Source of the DNA: Arctopsyche grandis
Taxonomy: Eukaryota > Arthropoda > Insecta > Trichoptera > Hydropsychidae
Assembly: GCF_051622035.1 (NCBI RefSeq)
Contig: NC_135365.1
Location: forward strand, 22,277,501 to 22,341,500
Length of the DNA stretch: 64,000 nucleotides
Direction of reading: 5' to 3'
The number at the start of each line of letters is the position of its first letter. Within the stretch, counting starts at the first letter, position 1. This document shows, in pieces, positions 23,547-44,706 of the stretch. The position numbers and the translations under genes were made by a program. Below the pieces are notes generated by a model, which was given only the letters and a program-made list of their open reading frames with translations, did not search any database and was not told where the DNA came from.

Positions 23547-24213
23547 TTAAAACTCAACATGGAACATATGTCTACAGATTCTTTTTTGAGATTCGTGCGA
23601 CGATTTACTAAAATACCTTTCAGCATCCACACTATTGACGGAACACCAAATATATTTTAGAGCTGCACAGCCAAACTCTTCATATTTAATTTTTGTTGGC
23701 ATCAATAATAGCAATATATCCAGCGTGGATTCACTTTTTATATCCTCTATTAATTGTCTAAAAAGGTGCTGATATCCTTCCAAACATTGATCATCTGTTA
23801 ACGCATTAAACAATTGCAGGTTTCTAAAAAACAAAACCGTTTCTTTAACATTAGTATTAGATTTTGTAACTGCAACAGATGGATTGAATAGTTTACTCAA
23901 TGTTTGGAGGAATAGATTTGTCTCATTTGGTCTTGAATGCGATTCTACATAGTTTTAAGACGCTTTTCTGAGCAGCCTTTTGGATACACAGCTCCAACTG
24001 TCTTCTTTTGTTTACAGTAGTAGACAAAAGCAGTTGCTTGGTTTCGACAGGAAAAACACCGTCTATGGTAAACTGCAAGCTCTGTTTTATCCCCTCAATT
24101 TCTTCACATAATAAATGGGCAAAGGGATAGGAAGACCCTTCTAAATTGTCTATTAATTTTATAAATTTTATGCAAATTTCACTTTTGTTTGTTATTTTAG
24201 CATCTATTCGCAT
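23547..24213 (-). pseudogene. hAT transposase C-terminal remnant
   Basis: Two adjacent minus-strand frames (24213-23923, then 23900-23547) read as one protein interrupted by a frameshift near 23925-23940. The second frame ends with the hAT C-terminal dimerisation block: a hydrophobic run LDILLLLMP, then CAALKYIWCSVNSVDAERYF followed by SKSSHESQKR. The first resembles the upstream helical region of such transposases. The zinc finger and the first catalytic Asp region are missing, so this is a decayed internal or 3' part. No paired TIRs were found around it. Confidence 0.65.
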
Positions 24214-25427
24214 ATTTTACCAATTTAGCGTCTATTCAGAATTTTAGCATCTATCAAGCATTTATGGTAAAATGCCCAAAATATGTGTTCCTACGTATTA
24301 GCAAGGATTAACTGTATTGTTGTACGTAAAAACCCAGTTTTTGCAGGCATAATAAAATCAACTTTATACAGTAAAATCGGAAATTCCCAGTATAGACGAA
24401 GGATCATGGATCAGCTGCATTGATTATACACATGATAAGATTTCATACCCGACGAGCAGAGTAGACTGCTCACACCCCCAATTTAATAATGTTATTTTTT
24501 CGACCAAAAAGGCGCGTATATTGCGCAAAGTGGTATGTATACATATTGGTTGGTCTATTCGCAATAGTCGAAATACAAGACGTACCTTTCAAGTTATTCA
24601 TTAAGTAATGCATAAAATATAATATGTCATAAATCAAAAATGAACTTTATAGCTCATGATTCAGAAGAAACTTCTTAAAAACAATGAAAAATTGATACTT
24701 TTGATAGATTGATAAATACTTTTGATAAGTTTCACTGTCTTGAAAATTTTGACAGAAGTTTTTAACATTGAATGTGGTTTCTATAAGAAAAATTATATGT
24801 ATAATGGTGTGAAGCTGAATAATGTAAATTAAAGCTCAATAATGTAAATGAAATTGAGTATAGATCTATTTATATTAGGCCTACGAAGACTGCGGCTCGT
24901 TTCGAATTTTTGTGCGGCCCACCAAATTGTTGGTTATTAGAGGATCACTTATTTTTTATGTTGAAATTACTTTTCATGACAGTAAATAATTTATACAGTA
25001 AATAGTATTTTACTTGTAAACCCTTCATTCGAAAATTTTGCTCAGGCCTGATTTATATTATACAAATAATACAGGGCCGTGCGATAGATTTTTTCAGTAT
25101 GGTGCAAGTCTTCGAAATGTCGCCCCCAAAATGTTTTTTCTAGCCTTCGATTGTGATTTAAAAAAATATATACGAACCACTTCAAAATAATGATCAAAAA
25201 AATCAACTATGACAATCAACTACAACAATCTACTACAGTTATACCCTTCTAACATTAACTTTTGCGAATTCGTTAATTAGGGATGTGTAGTCTAGCTCTG
25301 GAGGGGCAGCTAATGTATGTAGATTCAATATAAATTAATGAAAGATTTTTAAGTTTTGTTTGGCTTATTGAACTTCTTAGTAGTGCTTTATTCATTTTAA
25401 TTTGGAAAAACTTCTTTCCAAACTATA
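24214..25427. other. Intergenic region, repeat-like
   Basis: Holds fragments resembling ends of hAT elements (AGGCCTACGAAGACTGCGGC at about 24878, CAGGGCCGTGCG at about 25073) but no matching partner ends that I can pair. No gene seen. Confidence 0.35.
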
Positions 25428-25435
25428 TATGTAGC

Positions 25436-26839
25436 CAGTGGCGGACTGGCCATACAAGCGAACATGCCCGATGGCATGTGGGCCCCATTATCTGTTAGAA
25501 AATATGGGCCCTCAGTAAAATTAAATAACTTTTTAACTATTTATAGGATATTGCAACTTTGGGACCTAAAGTTTGGGTATTTCAACAAAATAAATTTCTT
25601 ACGATATACACAAACAACTAATACCTGCTTTAACAGCCCAAGGATCGGTTAACTTTTTTTATTAGGCTCGAAATGTAAGTTTCAACATTTGCGTGGGCCC
25701 TTTTGCCGGGCCCATTTCCAACGTCAATATTATGTATATACCGATACCTATGTAACAACAAACTACTGAAATAAAAATGGGAATAAACAAATTGTCGTGA
25801 ATAATATAAACAGAATTGCTTAAAACAATTTTGATACGACGATTCATCATCAACCAGCGATTTAAATTTACTTCATATTTTCAAAATAACATTTGATTAT
25901 ACTTCGATGATATAGTAAGATTTAAATACACAATTTTAAACAGTTTCCGAATATAAAATCTATTCCTAATCTAGACACATCCATGTAAATAGAAATATAG
26001 GATAGGGGCCCCCTCCCAAAAATCCCGATTTTCGATTGACATTAATTGATATTATGCATTTTTTTGAATTTAATGATTAATGAGATACTAAGGATCTATG
26101 AGTGCTACGTTTATTTCTTATGTATGTTACTTTTGGGTAACTAATAAAATAGTCGCTGCTATGTGCTTTGAAGAAAAACAAAAAAAAAACTTTATCTATT
26201 GTTATTACGTATGTACATATGTATGTACATAGATAAAGTGAAAAGACAGTTGGTAGAAATTAAGTTTATTGATAGTTTTTTGATGACTCAGTTTGATGGT
26301 CGATTAATGTTGACCATGTGAAGATTTGTGGAAAAAAATTTTCGCCTGCGGCGCTTTTTTCTCTTTTTACATATTTTTTTATAATTACTTTTTCAAAAAT
26401 AAGCTTATTTTTTTCATATTTTATAATGCAATAAAGTAAAGGATATTTTCCATTTTTATTCCGATATAAAAAGATTTTTTGAAAAAAAATTCAATTTGAC
26501 CAATCTTTGCCTGCCCCCCTCCCCCCCCCCAAGAAAAAGCTGAAAAAGCCGCTTTTATGCCGCATTATTTTATGATGCATTCTATTTACCCAGGACAAGG
26601 GTTAAAACGAAATATACAATGAAATTTATGGATCTATTTTGCTTTTGCCATTTTTCTTGTACCTAAATTTGTTTATTCCCATTTTTGAAAATTTCATTTA
26701 TTTTTTTCCCTTGGTTTTTAGCGTGGTGGAAAGAAGAAAATTTTGTTATATGGGGAGGGGGGGGGACAATTTTTTTTAACCCTGGGTGGGCCCCTTTTGA
26801 CTCCTGGCATGCACTGATTTCAGTCCCAGTCCGCCACTG
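25436..26839. mobile_element. 1.4-kb non-autonomous hAT element with perfect duplication
   Basis: Starts CAGTGGCGGACTGGCCAT and ends with the inverse CAGTCCGCCACTG. The 8-bp TATGTAGC is repeated exactly on both sides (25428-25435 and 26840-26847). The CAGTGGCG terminus is typical of hAT elements. The interior is AT-rich with poly-C/poly-G tracts and GGGCCC blocks and has no transposase, so it depended on an enzyme made elsewhere. Confidence 0.9.
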
Positions 26840-27357
26840 TATGTAGCTACAAAGATATGGAGTGTTAATAAAATTCTCAGAGCTACAAACGTATTCGAAT
26901 ACAAAGTAATGAAGTTATTTTAGCACAAATAATTTAAACATCCAAAGATTTCATAGAATATGGTAGCATTCGGGATACATCGCGTAATTCTTCTTGAAGA
27001 TCAATTGTATTTATATCTGATTAATTTTCGACCGAAAGTATTGATTGGAGACTGGTACAATAATTTTCTAGTGTTTTGTCATCTATATTCTTAAGTTTTA
27101 AAAAGTCATATAAAAACTTTTCTATGGGTTTCCAGAAGCGTCCGGAATATAATTGAAAAAGTTCATTTTAAATTTATTCTGCTCTGTTAAGGGTTCATCG
27201 AGTCAAATTTCCGCGTTTTCCTTCTGGCTCTAACTTCAGTTTCGGCAGGAAATTCTTTACGGCATTCAAGATTCTCTGCAATTTTACTAGCAGAAATTTT
27301 CATCTGATCATACCCAGGTTGTTTATAACTTTTCACCTTTAGTCTGGTTTCCGATAA

Positions 27358-28056
27358 GTTATCAGTAGAGGTAGGATAGTCACAGTGCTATCCATTGTTC
27401 GGCAAACCTTTAACAATGCATTTACAACCTTTGAACAATACACGGCCCCCTCAGACTCCGGTGACTAGTTATCAGTGATAACTAGTGGCCGGATCCACAG
27501 CGTTTATTGTTCAATTGTTGTAAATGCTATTGTTCAATTGTTGTAAAAGGTTCGCCCAACCTTTTTTTTGTACTCTAGCTTTGTAAATAGAGCCAAACCG
27601 CCCCGATTCCAGGAAAAAGCACTGTCTCTATCCGCAGTCTAGTGATAACTAAGAATAGGTGCTTGGGTGCTATTTTCCAGGAAAGAGGGCCTTGTCTATT
27701 GTCAATTTCTATTTTGAACCTTTATTTTTGCTATCTAGCTTTGTAGGTTGACAATAGGAAAACCTTCTTTCCTGAAAATAGCACCCTAGTGCCTCTTTTA
27801 CTGATAACTAAGGATAGGCGCGACGGTACTATTTTCCAGGATAGAGGGCAAACTACAAAGCTAGAGAGCAAATAAAAAAGGTTGACCATAAAAATTGACA
27901 ATGGCGAGCCCATTTTTACACGCCGGCGCCGATCTGTACTGATAACTAGTCACCGGAGCCTGAGGGGGCCGTGTATTGTTCAAAGGTTGTAAATGCATTG
28001 TTAAAGGTTTGCCAAACAATGGATAGCACTGTGACTATTCTACCTCTACTGATAAC
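27358..28056. mobile_element. Fold-back element with long inverted arms
   Basis: Arms of roughly 110 bp face each other. The left starts GTTATCAGTAGAGGTAGGAT and carries CACAGTGCTATCCATTGTT; the right is the inverse, ending CCTCTACTGATAAC. The middle contains further internal inverted blocks (GATAACTAGT, AAAGCTAGAG, TTGACAAT). Related fragments are at 3361-3490 and near 47065-47125. No protein is encoded. Confidence 0.75.
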
Positions 28057-28639
28057 ATCCTTACACAATCTAACAAATTTATAGTAGTACATACATATTG
28101 TCAGGGCTTTTTTCCCTAAGAACGAACGTGGCAAACGGCGTTCCGGCACCCTTTTTCACAGTATTTTTAATGATTTAAAAGCAATTAGACGAAGCAATAT
28201 TCTTACGTAAATAATCACAATCCATATTTATATAATTGGCCAAAATGATAAAATATGGTGTCTTATGAAGAGGATATAATATGGATGAATTCGAAAGTGC
28301 AAGAACAAGAATTGCGTTCCAGCATCTTTTTTTTTTAAATCTCTGTATATTGCAATAGCTTAGAGACTGAATTTATTTCAAATAATATATCATGCCAAAG
28401 AAATGCACCGCATATAAACTTGTATCTTGTGATGTTTTTCTAATTCTCTTGGTTTAACTTTAGTGTCTGAATCGAAATCGAAATCAAAAGCGTGTAGGCA
28501 GTGGTGTGCGATAAATCATAAATCGTATACATCAAAATCGGAATAACGCAGTCCATAATTGAAAAGTTTTACGCAAAGACTTTGAATTATCGAATTGTTC
28601 AAATTATATTTTGATTTCACTGCATATACCGCCCCCTTA

Positions 28640-29776
28640 AGAGAGCTGGACACCAGCGCCGTGTCCATACAAACGTATTACACTTCTCCCTTCCTCAATT
28701 ATGGTACTAGAGAAATTAGTTTTTTAATATGCTATGAATATCCACCATAGGCATGTTTCCTGACTACATACATTAGTGGCGTGCGCTGAAATTCTCTCTC
28801 ATTTTGTCGTACAGCCTTACTTAATATGCACGAACAGGATACAAGAGGGACAGCCTGTTCCTCTTGTATCCTGCTCGTGCACATTAAATAAGGCTGTACG
28901 ACAAAAAGAGAGAGAATTTCAGCGTACGCCACTGACATACATACATATATAATCATTGAGCTATTTATCTATATATGTATATACATTTTATTTGACTTTC
29001 AGATTAGCTATCTTATATTAGATGGTATTATTAATATCATCAAAACCCTCAAGTCCGTTAAGACAGCATTGGATTGAAGATATTGCAGCTGATGCGCTTT
29101 TTATCTAATGGATTTATATTATCGAAATCACACTATATGTTAACAGCTTAAATTTATTAAATGACCCATTGGACATTTGATTAATGTCATCTGATTAAAA
29201 TGATTAAATCTCCAATATGTTTATTGGGGATTTTATTTCATTTGTATTTGAATTAAGAGGGCTGTACACCCGAAACCTTAATTTTGTTGCCGTTCCTTTC
29301 TTCGATATATATATTGAGTGAATGCGACAATATATATCAATATATATATATATATATATTGAGTGAATGCGACAGTTGCGCTTTGACCAGATAAAACGTA
29401 TTTAAATCGACAAAATCGAGGTTTCATATTCTCCTATTTTCTCCTCCGAAACTGGACGAATTTTAAAAAAAATTTCATCATCGGTATGAGAAAGATATTT
29501 TCTTTGCAACTATGTGCGTATTTTTTTTATAATCGACCGTTAAATAAGCACATTGGACTCTTTTCATGGGTGTAAAAAAGAGGCGATTTTATAGATGTTT
29601 GGCGGCTCCTAGCTCCTATAAAAAATAACAAATAAAAAAAATAAAACGATAGATGCATCTCAATGCTGGATATCCATAGCATATTAAAAAATAATTTCTC
29701 TAGTGCCATAATTGAGGAAGGGAGAAGTGTAATACAATTGTATGGACAAGGCGTTGGTGTCCAGCTCTCTGAACAA
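28640..29776. mobile_element. Inverted-repeat element interrupted by a hAT hairpin
   Basis: The block AGAGCTGGACACC..CTTCTCCCTTCCTCAATTAT (28640-28746) returns inverted at 29667-29776. Between them lie AT repeats, a duplicated TATTGAGTGAATGCGACA and the 161-bp hairpin listed next. A second outer-end-like block (AGGGCTGTACACCC) at about 29264 suggests two related elements sharing this interval. Confidence 0.6.
28774..28934. mobile_element. Near-perfect palindromic hAT MITE
   Basis: Arms of about 75 bp pair almost base for base around a short loop near 28850-28858. Termini are TAGTGGCGTGCGCTG and its inverse CAGCGTACGCCACTG. ACATACAT flanks both sides (28766-28773, 28935-28942), an exact 8-bp duplication. 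The open frame on the minus strand across it is a by-product of the palindrome. Confidence 0.85.
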
Positions 29777-30090
29777 CGAGCAATTCAAGCAACAAATGAG
29801 TTCCAAAAATAGCAAAATTTCCTACAAATGATTTTGAATATGTTTATATATTTTTTAATGCATCGTTTCAGATTGCATTGATGAATAAAAAAACGGGATT
29901 TCGTTCTGGATTAAGCAGCCAATTCAATGTGTAAATTTTTCTGGTCAGTTTCGATTTGGTCGATTCGTGCAAAAGTTGACGAACCAGTTGGCGAACGTTT
30001 CGCCCACGAACCAGATCAAACAAAACCGTTTGGAAGATGAGCTCCATTGCCAGTCACACCGCGAAAGCCTTCCGTGACGTAGCAGGCAGA

Positions 30091-30095
30091 TCAGT
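30091..30095 (+). promoter_or_regulatory. Candidate initiator (TCAGT) for cysteine-rich gene 2
   Basis: TCAGT matches the arthropod initiator and lies 54 bp before the start codon at 30145. No TATA box is seen about 30 bp upstream, so if used this is a TATA-less start. Confidence 0.4.
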
Positions 30096-30144
30096 CGAAC
30101 TTATCTTCTTTTACTTAAATTAATTTCGTGAATAAATCCCGAAG

Positions 30145-33521
<3,377 letters not shown>

Positions 33522-33829
33522 ATAATCAATGATTCAATATCAGATTAGATCTGAAATTCACACTATTAATTGTACTTAATTTATTTATTTATACACTTAC
33601 ATGTAAGGAGACAATTCTTGTATAATAAAAAGTATTGATCACATTTGTTGTTTCAAACTGTACTTTTATGTAATACTTTCACCTGAACCGAGTGGGAATG
33701 ACTCAAATAGTGATCTTCTTATTTGAGATTTACATTGCGTAAGTGTCATAAATTATGCAGGATGCTGCATATGGAATACAATGCACCCACGCACTTCCAA
33801 GTGATACAATTCAAACGATTTCTAATTAA

Positions 33830-34638
33830 CCTTTTGAATGCTGACCAACACCGATCGGTGTTTTGCCAAGTCCATGGGCCTGAAAAATACCGATAGGTAT
33901 TTTTCAGGCCCTCTTGCATTTTAAGCATGTACAAACAGAGAAATGTTATAATATATCTCTGTGTACAAAGTAAACAAGAATAGTACCCGCTAAGCCTTTC
34001 CAGGTAGCATTGAAAAAAAAATGCATTGAACATGGGTCATGTAATCCCTGTCAATGTTTATAAAGACCGGTTTACACCGGAATATCTGAATTTATAACCA
34101 TAGCAAAATTTCCTGATGGAAATCCCTAGCTGCCGAGTATTTTAGATTGTGGCTTGGCATTTAGATTGTGAGCATTACATTTTAACAACAATGAAGAAGA
34201 TGGAACTAGTCTTGGAAAAAAGGAATCGATATACTAAAAACAACAAAATAGCCTTGTAAAAAAAAGTTTTTTAAAAACAAACCTCTTTTTTAGTTTTGTA
34301 TATAATATTAAGATATATAAATTTTGAATAAAAATACCAATAATTTTATTTTACTACCGCCATCTATGTATAAAACTAAAGACTACATAGACAATTTTTT
34401 TCCTGAATTGTAATCGTAAGTGAAACGTAAAAGAAGTATGTAAAAATACATTCATTAATAGACTTTGCTTATTTTATATCGTTGCAAGATATATTAGAGT
34501 CTAAACACACCTTTACAAAACTCGAAATCCTCGGCAGTAGTTATTTAAGGTTTGTTTTTATTAGGTACAATGTTTATACCTGCTTTCTATTGGATTTCTA
34601 AATAATTCTAGTTGGAAAAGACGTCAGCACTCAAAGGG
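33830..34638. mobile_element. piggyBac-type MITE, copy 1
   Basis: Begins right after TTAA (33826-33829) with CCTTTTGAATGCTGACCAAC and ends GACGTCAGCACTCAAAGGG. The right-hand TTAA has mutated to TAAA. Two hairpins lie near the left end (ACACCGATCGGTGT and the CCTGAAAAATACC palindrome). A shorter sister with both TTAA sites intact is at 50131-50663. Confidence 0.8.
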
Positions 34639-35967
34639 TAAATGTTTGCATTGTTGAAATTTGAATAAAACAGATTTGATTTAAATTACGTTCATTTATT
34701 TAAGAAGTCAGCATATTTTAAAGTGAAAAAACATCCTATAATAGGCAAGGTTTACTGATACTTAAAAATATTAGTCCTCGTAAAATCTGCATAACTACAA
34801 TATACATACATAACGATACTTTTTATTAAAAATGCAAGTTCGCACGCCTTACGACAAAACCAATCGTGTCACATTCATTATCAACGTCGTAAGAAACCAG
34901 CTATTAAGACGTCAAAGAAATCGGCAACAATCTACATATATTTATAAAAAGACAATATAAAATTAAAATGTTTTATTCCCTATGGAGCCGCCGGTTTCCT
35001 TTTCATTCCGAATTTAGCTGATTCCTTCTTTATTTGAAAAAATTGAACACTTTCTTTCACATTGAAATTTCTTAACGATACTACACCGTATCATCATCAG
35101 ATCACTTGAATTATTTCTTAAATAAATTCCTAATTTTAAAATACAAAATCACAGTAGTACTTTGTAACTGATCGGATATAGAAATACAATAAACTTAAAA
35201 CACGAAAATTAAATACATACATATTCATATATATATATAAACTGGTATACAAAAAGTATTAAAAAGTGTAATGCAGTTACGAGACATTCACAATATTACA
35301 CTGGAAGATATTTATTTCCTCACAAACAAAAAAATAAAATAAACCAAAAACTAATGTCGCACTGTATGTATGTATAAAATATTATCACACGACTAACTTC
35401 TTCCTAATTTAATCTATTTTATTTTATATTCAAAGATCACGAGATTTCTATTGGTTTACGCTGCGTACGACTTGAAGTCGACAGCGCAATGGATTCAACA
35501 TTTTTGATCAAAACTATGTATTTAACCACAAATATCAACATTTGTATAAAGCGAATACATCATCAACATCAATACCGAGTACATTAAAATCCCAACATTG
35601 TATTATTTTTAACATCGATCGCTATCCACAGACTAAACACTAAATACGTACTTCTCGGATGTATATAGTTACATAAAGCGTCGACTATTACGCACCAACG
35701 ACAAACACGAAGCTTGAGAATTTGTAAAAAAATTACATACACACAACAGCAATCATATTCGCCGTCAGTAAAAACCGTAAAAAAAAAATTCCCACGACTG
35801 ATGGTCATGCAGTACTCTCGTAGTGATCACTTGTGTCCTTAACGACTAATTATAATCATGAACTGATTGTTTAAAAAAAAATTACTGATTATTTATTGTG
35901 GACCGGTTGAACAGTCGGTCCGAAAGAGAGGAGGAGAAATTAGGCGAATTCGACGTGCGAAATTCAG
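34639..35967. other. Region downstream of Prmt1, likely including its 3'UTR
   Basis: Between the piggyBac MITE and the Prmt1 stop. TTTATT at about 35891 reads AATAAA on the minus strand and could end a short 3'UTR. No other gene is supported. Confidence 0.45.
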
Positions 35968-41745
<5,778 letters not shown>

Positions 41746-42060
41746 GTGGCTCGGATATCTATCGGGAGAGGAGAGAACGAAACGAAACGAAACGGCTACA
41801 GCTACAGCTACGGCAGAGGCCCTTGTTGAAGCGACAGGGTTACCACCACCGCTGCCGCACACACACTCGAAGCGCGCGCTTTTTACACACACGCGTGCAA
41901 TCGGACACACCTCGCACCTTGAAAATCGACCATGCTCTTTGCGACCTTGCCCAAGTGTGCTTTCGCGGCTCATTTTACCCGTCGTATTTTGGAATACCTG
42001 GCCGGGTATTAGGCTCGCGAATATAAAATGTTACATGTAAGGAATGAAAGTAGTGTAAGA
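41746..42060 (-). promoter_or_regulatory. GC-rich 5' region of Prmt1
   Basis: Markedly richer in CpG than the rest of the window (CGCGCG, ACACGCGTGC, GCGCGAGCC-type blocks). It directly precedes the Prmt1 start codon on the minus strand. Expected to hold the 5'UTR and a TATA-less promoter; I cannot place the start site. Confidence 0.45.
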
Positions 42061-42071
42061 CAGGGAAGGTA

Positions 42072-42567
42072 TGTTGACCGTATCCCGGTCTAACGAAACA
42101 CGTGTTGTGTAGTTTGAAAGAGGATCGTTTATTTTTGTTCAATTGGTACAATGGTTATTGTATGTACGAAGAGGTTTCTTCGGAGATGTGATCTAGTTGA
42201 ATTCTAGAGGCTCACTCTGCCAGTGGAGGTTGCTGCGTTGGTTTATAAACGTTTTGGGTTGAAGTGTGTCGTGTGCACATCTTTTGTTCTTGGTACTCGC
42301 GCTACCCTAGTTATGCTGCGAGCGTGGTTTTATGGGTTCATATGCCTGGACGTAGTTCGTGGTTTTTATGGGTTCAGTGTGTTCTTCCTTTGTTTCCCAG
42401 ACACGTGTATAGAAACACGTGTCGACCTTTTGACGAGGCGAGCGTGTGCCATGCGTTAATGACTTTCCTAGATATGTGTCGCAGTGACCTGGTGAGATCA
42501 TTTCAGTTGTACTATATGCCTACAGACAAGCACAACAGTGTTTCGTTAGGCTGGGATACGGTCAACA
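42072..42567. mobile_element. TIR element with TGTTGACCGTATCCC ends
   Basis: Left end TGTTGACCGTATCCCGGTCT, right end the inverse (GGGATACGGTCAACA). Most of its body (42112-42528) recurs inverted and nearly identical at 42836-43251, where these ends are missing. The mirrored open frames on both strands follow this duplication. No transposase recognised and no clear target duplication. Confidence 0.7.
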
Positions 42568-42590
42568 CACAGTACCCCGCCTACATACCG

Positions 42591-44607
42591 TTTACCATGC
42601 ACCCTTTTTTTTGATCTTTCGACTTAAGATCTTTCGATTGTCGATCTTTGCCTTCCGATATTTGCGTTTTCTGTAATTTAATATTCTGGCTCGTCACGGA
42701 GACCGTGTTGTGAAGTGTCGGATCGTTCGATTGTCGTATAGTGCGGTCAGACCTTAGCACCTTCCCGGGTCCTAAAGAGTAAAAAAATGATTTTTGGACG
42801 CACGTAGCCGTGCTGCTAAACAAATACCAAAACTACTGTAGGCATATAGTACAACTGAAATGATCTCACCAGGTCACTGCGACACATATCTAGGAAAGTC
42901 ATTAACGCATGGCACACGCTCGCCTCGTCAGAAGGTCGACACGTGTTTCTATACACGTGTCTGGGAAACAAAGGAAGAACACACTGAACCCATAAAAACC
43001 ACGAACTACGTCCAGGCGTATGAACCCATAAAACCACGCTCGCAGCATAACTAGGGCTGCGCGAGTACCAAGAACAAAAGATGTGCACACGACACACTTC
43101 AACCCAAAACGTTTATAAAGCAACGCAGCAACCTCCACCGGCAGAATGAGCCTCTGGAGTTCATACAGATCACTTCTCCGAAGAAACCTCTTCGTATATA
43201 CAATAACCATTGTACCAATTGAACGCAAATAAACGATCCTCTTTCAAACTCAACTGAATTTCCATAGGCCGGGAAACGGTCGAAACCTTTCACTCGACCA
43301 CCTGTCCTATAGAATGAAAGTAGTTTTGGTATTTGTTTAGCAGCACGGCTACGTGCGTCCAAAAATCATTTTTTTACTCTTTAGGACGCGGGAAGGTGTT
43401 AAGGTCTGACCGCACTAAGGTCTGTTCATACTTAACAGCACTGCACGGCTTCAGCACTGCACGACTCCTTTTCAAATATGTCATTTTATTACATTTCTAT
43501 TCATAACTACCTACACGACGCGGTCACGTCACGTTTGCAGCAATTTGGCCGAGTGCAAGGCAAAATCGGCTTACTTATACATTAGAGGCCATGACGATAC
43601 GGCGCAATATTGCTTACGTCGTATTGTCGAGTACTTGCAATATGAATGCATACACGTGCATTCGTAGCTACGCACCAGAATACAAGTCAGGAAAAATTTT
43701 TCGACGTTTATCGAACGAAAAATTATGTATAATCGCGCTGTTGTTGGAAGAAGAAGCTCAAGGAGGCAATAAAAAAGCACGGAGGCGTTTTGATGTGCAT
43801 CCCATGTTAAAAAATAGAAAAACCGAAGGAGAGTTTTGGACACTGTATGAGGAGCTTGTGGATGATGGACAAAATTTTTTTAAATATTTCCGTAAAAAAT
43901 TTAAATTTTTTAAAAATATTTGTGCCAAAACCATGTCGAAAGATTGAACAGCTGTCAACTGTCACTGTCGATAATTGGTCCAAAACGGCAAAGCGGCAGA
44001 CTCATGGCACGTAATTTGCGTGTATATTTCCACGATGGCCAAAAAAACGGATACGATACGTTGACGGATGTTGCTGTAAGGTATGAACAGGAAATGTCGA
44101 GTAGTGCTGTAAGCCTGCCGTGGCGTAAACGTGACGGTTGGTATGAATATACCCATACAAAATGTACCAAAGAATACTTTTCGTACGGCCGGATACCTGC
44201 TGAAGTCGGTACGTGCTGACTAGGCATGAACAGACCTTTATGGGGCGTATGGAGTGAAGACGGAATTGTTGAGGCACGACTGTTTAGTATGATGGGCGGG
44301 AAGAAAGTAAAGTGGCAATAGTTTCGGTTACCATCCTGCGAGTTGGGACCAACTCGGCCACATTCAAAAGTTGCTATACCACTTCTTCTTCGGCTGCCAT
44401 AAAGGTCTGACCGCACTATACGACAACTGAACAATCCTTCACTTCACAACAGTGCGCGACCAAATATTGTTTGTATGAAATTGTATGAGACGGGTGCACC
44501 TCACGGGATCGAATGTGAAATGCACGAAAAACCAAATATCGGAAGGCAAAGATCGAAAATCGAAAGATCTTAAGTTGAAATATCAAAAAAAAAGGGTGCA
44601 TGGTAAA
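42591..44607. mobile_element. Composite 2-kb inverted-repeat transposon nest
   Basis: Outer arms are inverse: TTTACCATGCACCCTTTTTT (42591) and its complement ending 44607, continuing through GATCTTTGCCTTCCGATATT to the TAGTGCGGTCAGACC block. Inside is a second element, 42739-43417, with ~100-bp inverted ends (TAGTGCGGTCAGACCTTA) and the inverted copy of the 42112-42528 body. Next to that is a third, about 43418-44238, with ends AGGTCTGTTCATAC / CATGAACAGACCT that carries the Harbinger-type frame at 43591. I found no clean target duplication for the outer pair. Confidence 0.7.
43591..43947 (+). pseudogene. Harbinger-type transposase N-terminal fragment
   Basis: An open frame of 118 codons contains the pattern that opens HARBI1-like transposases: an Ile/Leu helix with LLEEEAQGGNKK, then RRRFDVHPMLKNRKTEGEF, a T/L-rich step, ELVDDGQNFFKYFR and a K/F-rich run. 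In intact proteins a HTH-like region and a DDE nuclease domain follow; here a stop comes straight after and I see no DDE motifs downstream. The surrounding inverted ends fit a DNA transposon. The following frame at 43920-44219 is unrecognised. Confidence 0.65.
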
Positions 44608-44706
44608 GGTACGCGAGCAGGATACATCAGGAACAAGAGGAACAGGCTTTTCCTCCCGTATTAATGTGCGCGCGCAGAATTATATCGCACTGCGCGCAGA
44701 CATATC

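Noticed and set aside
41746-41973. N-terminal extension of Prmt1 to an upstream in-frame ATG
   Set aside because: The extension is Cys/Arg/Val-rich with no family match. The downstream MENMEVNH start gives a normal-length protein.
43955-44434. 159-codon minus-strand open frame, the longest in the window
   Set aside because: It lies across transposon inverted repeats and opposite the Harbinger-type fragment, has no recognised domain and shares arms with non-coding copies.
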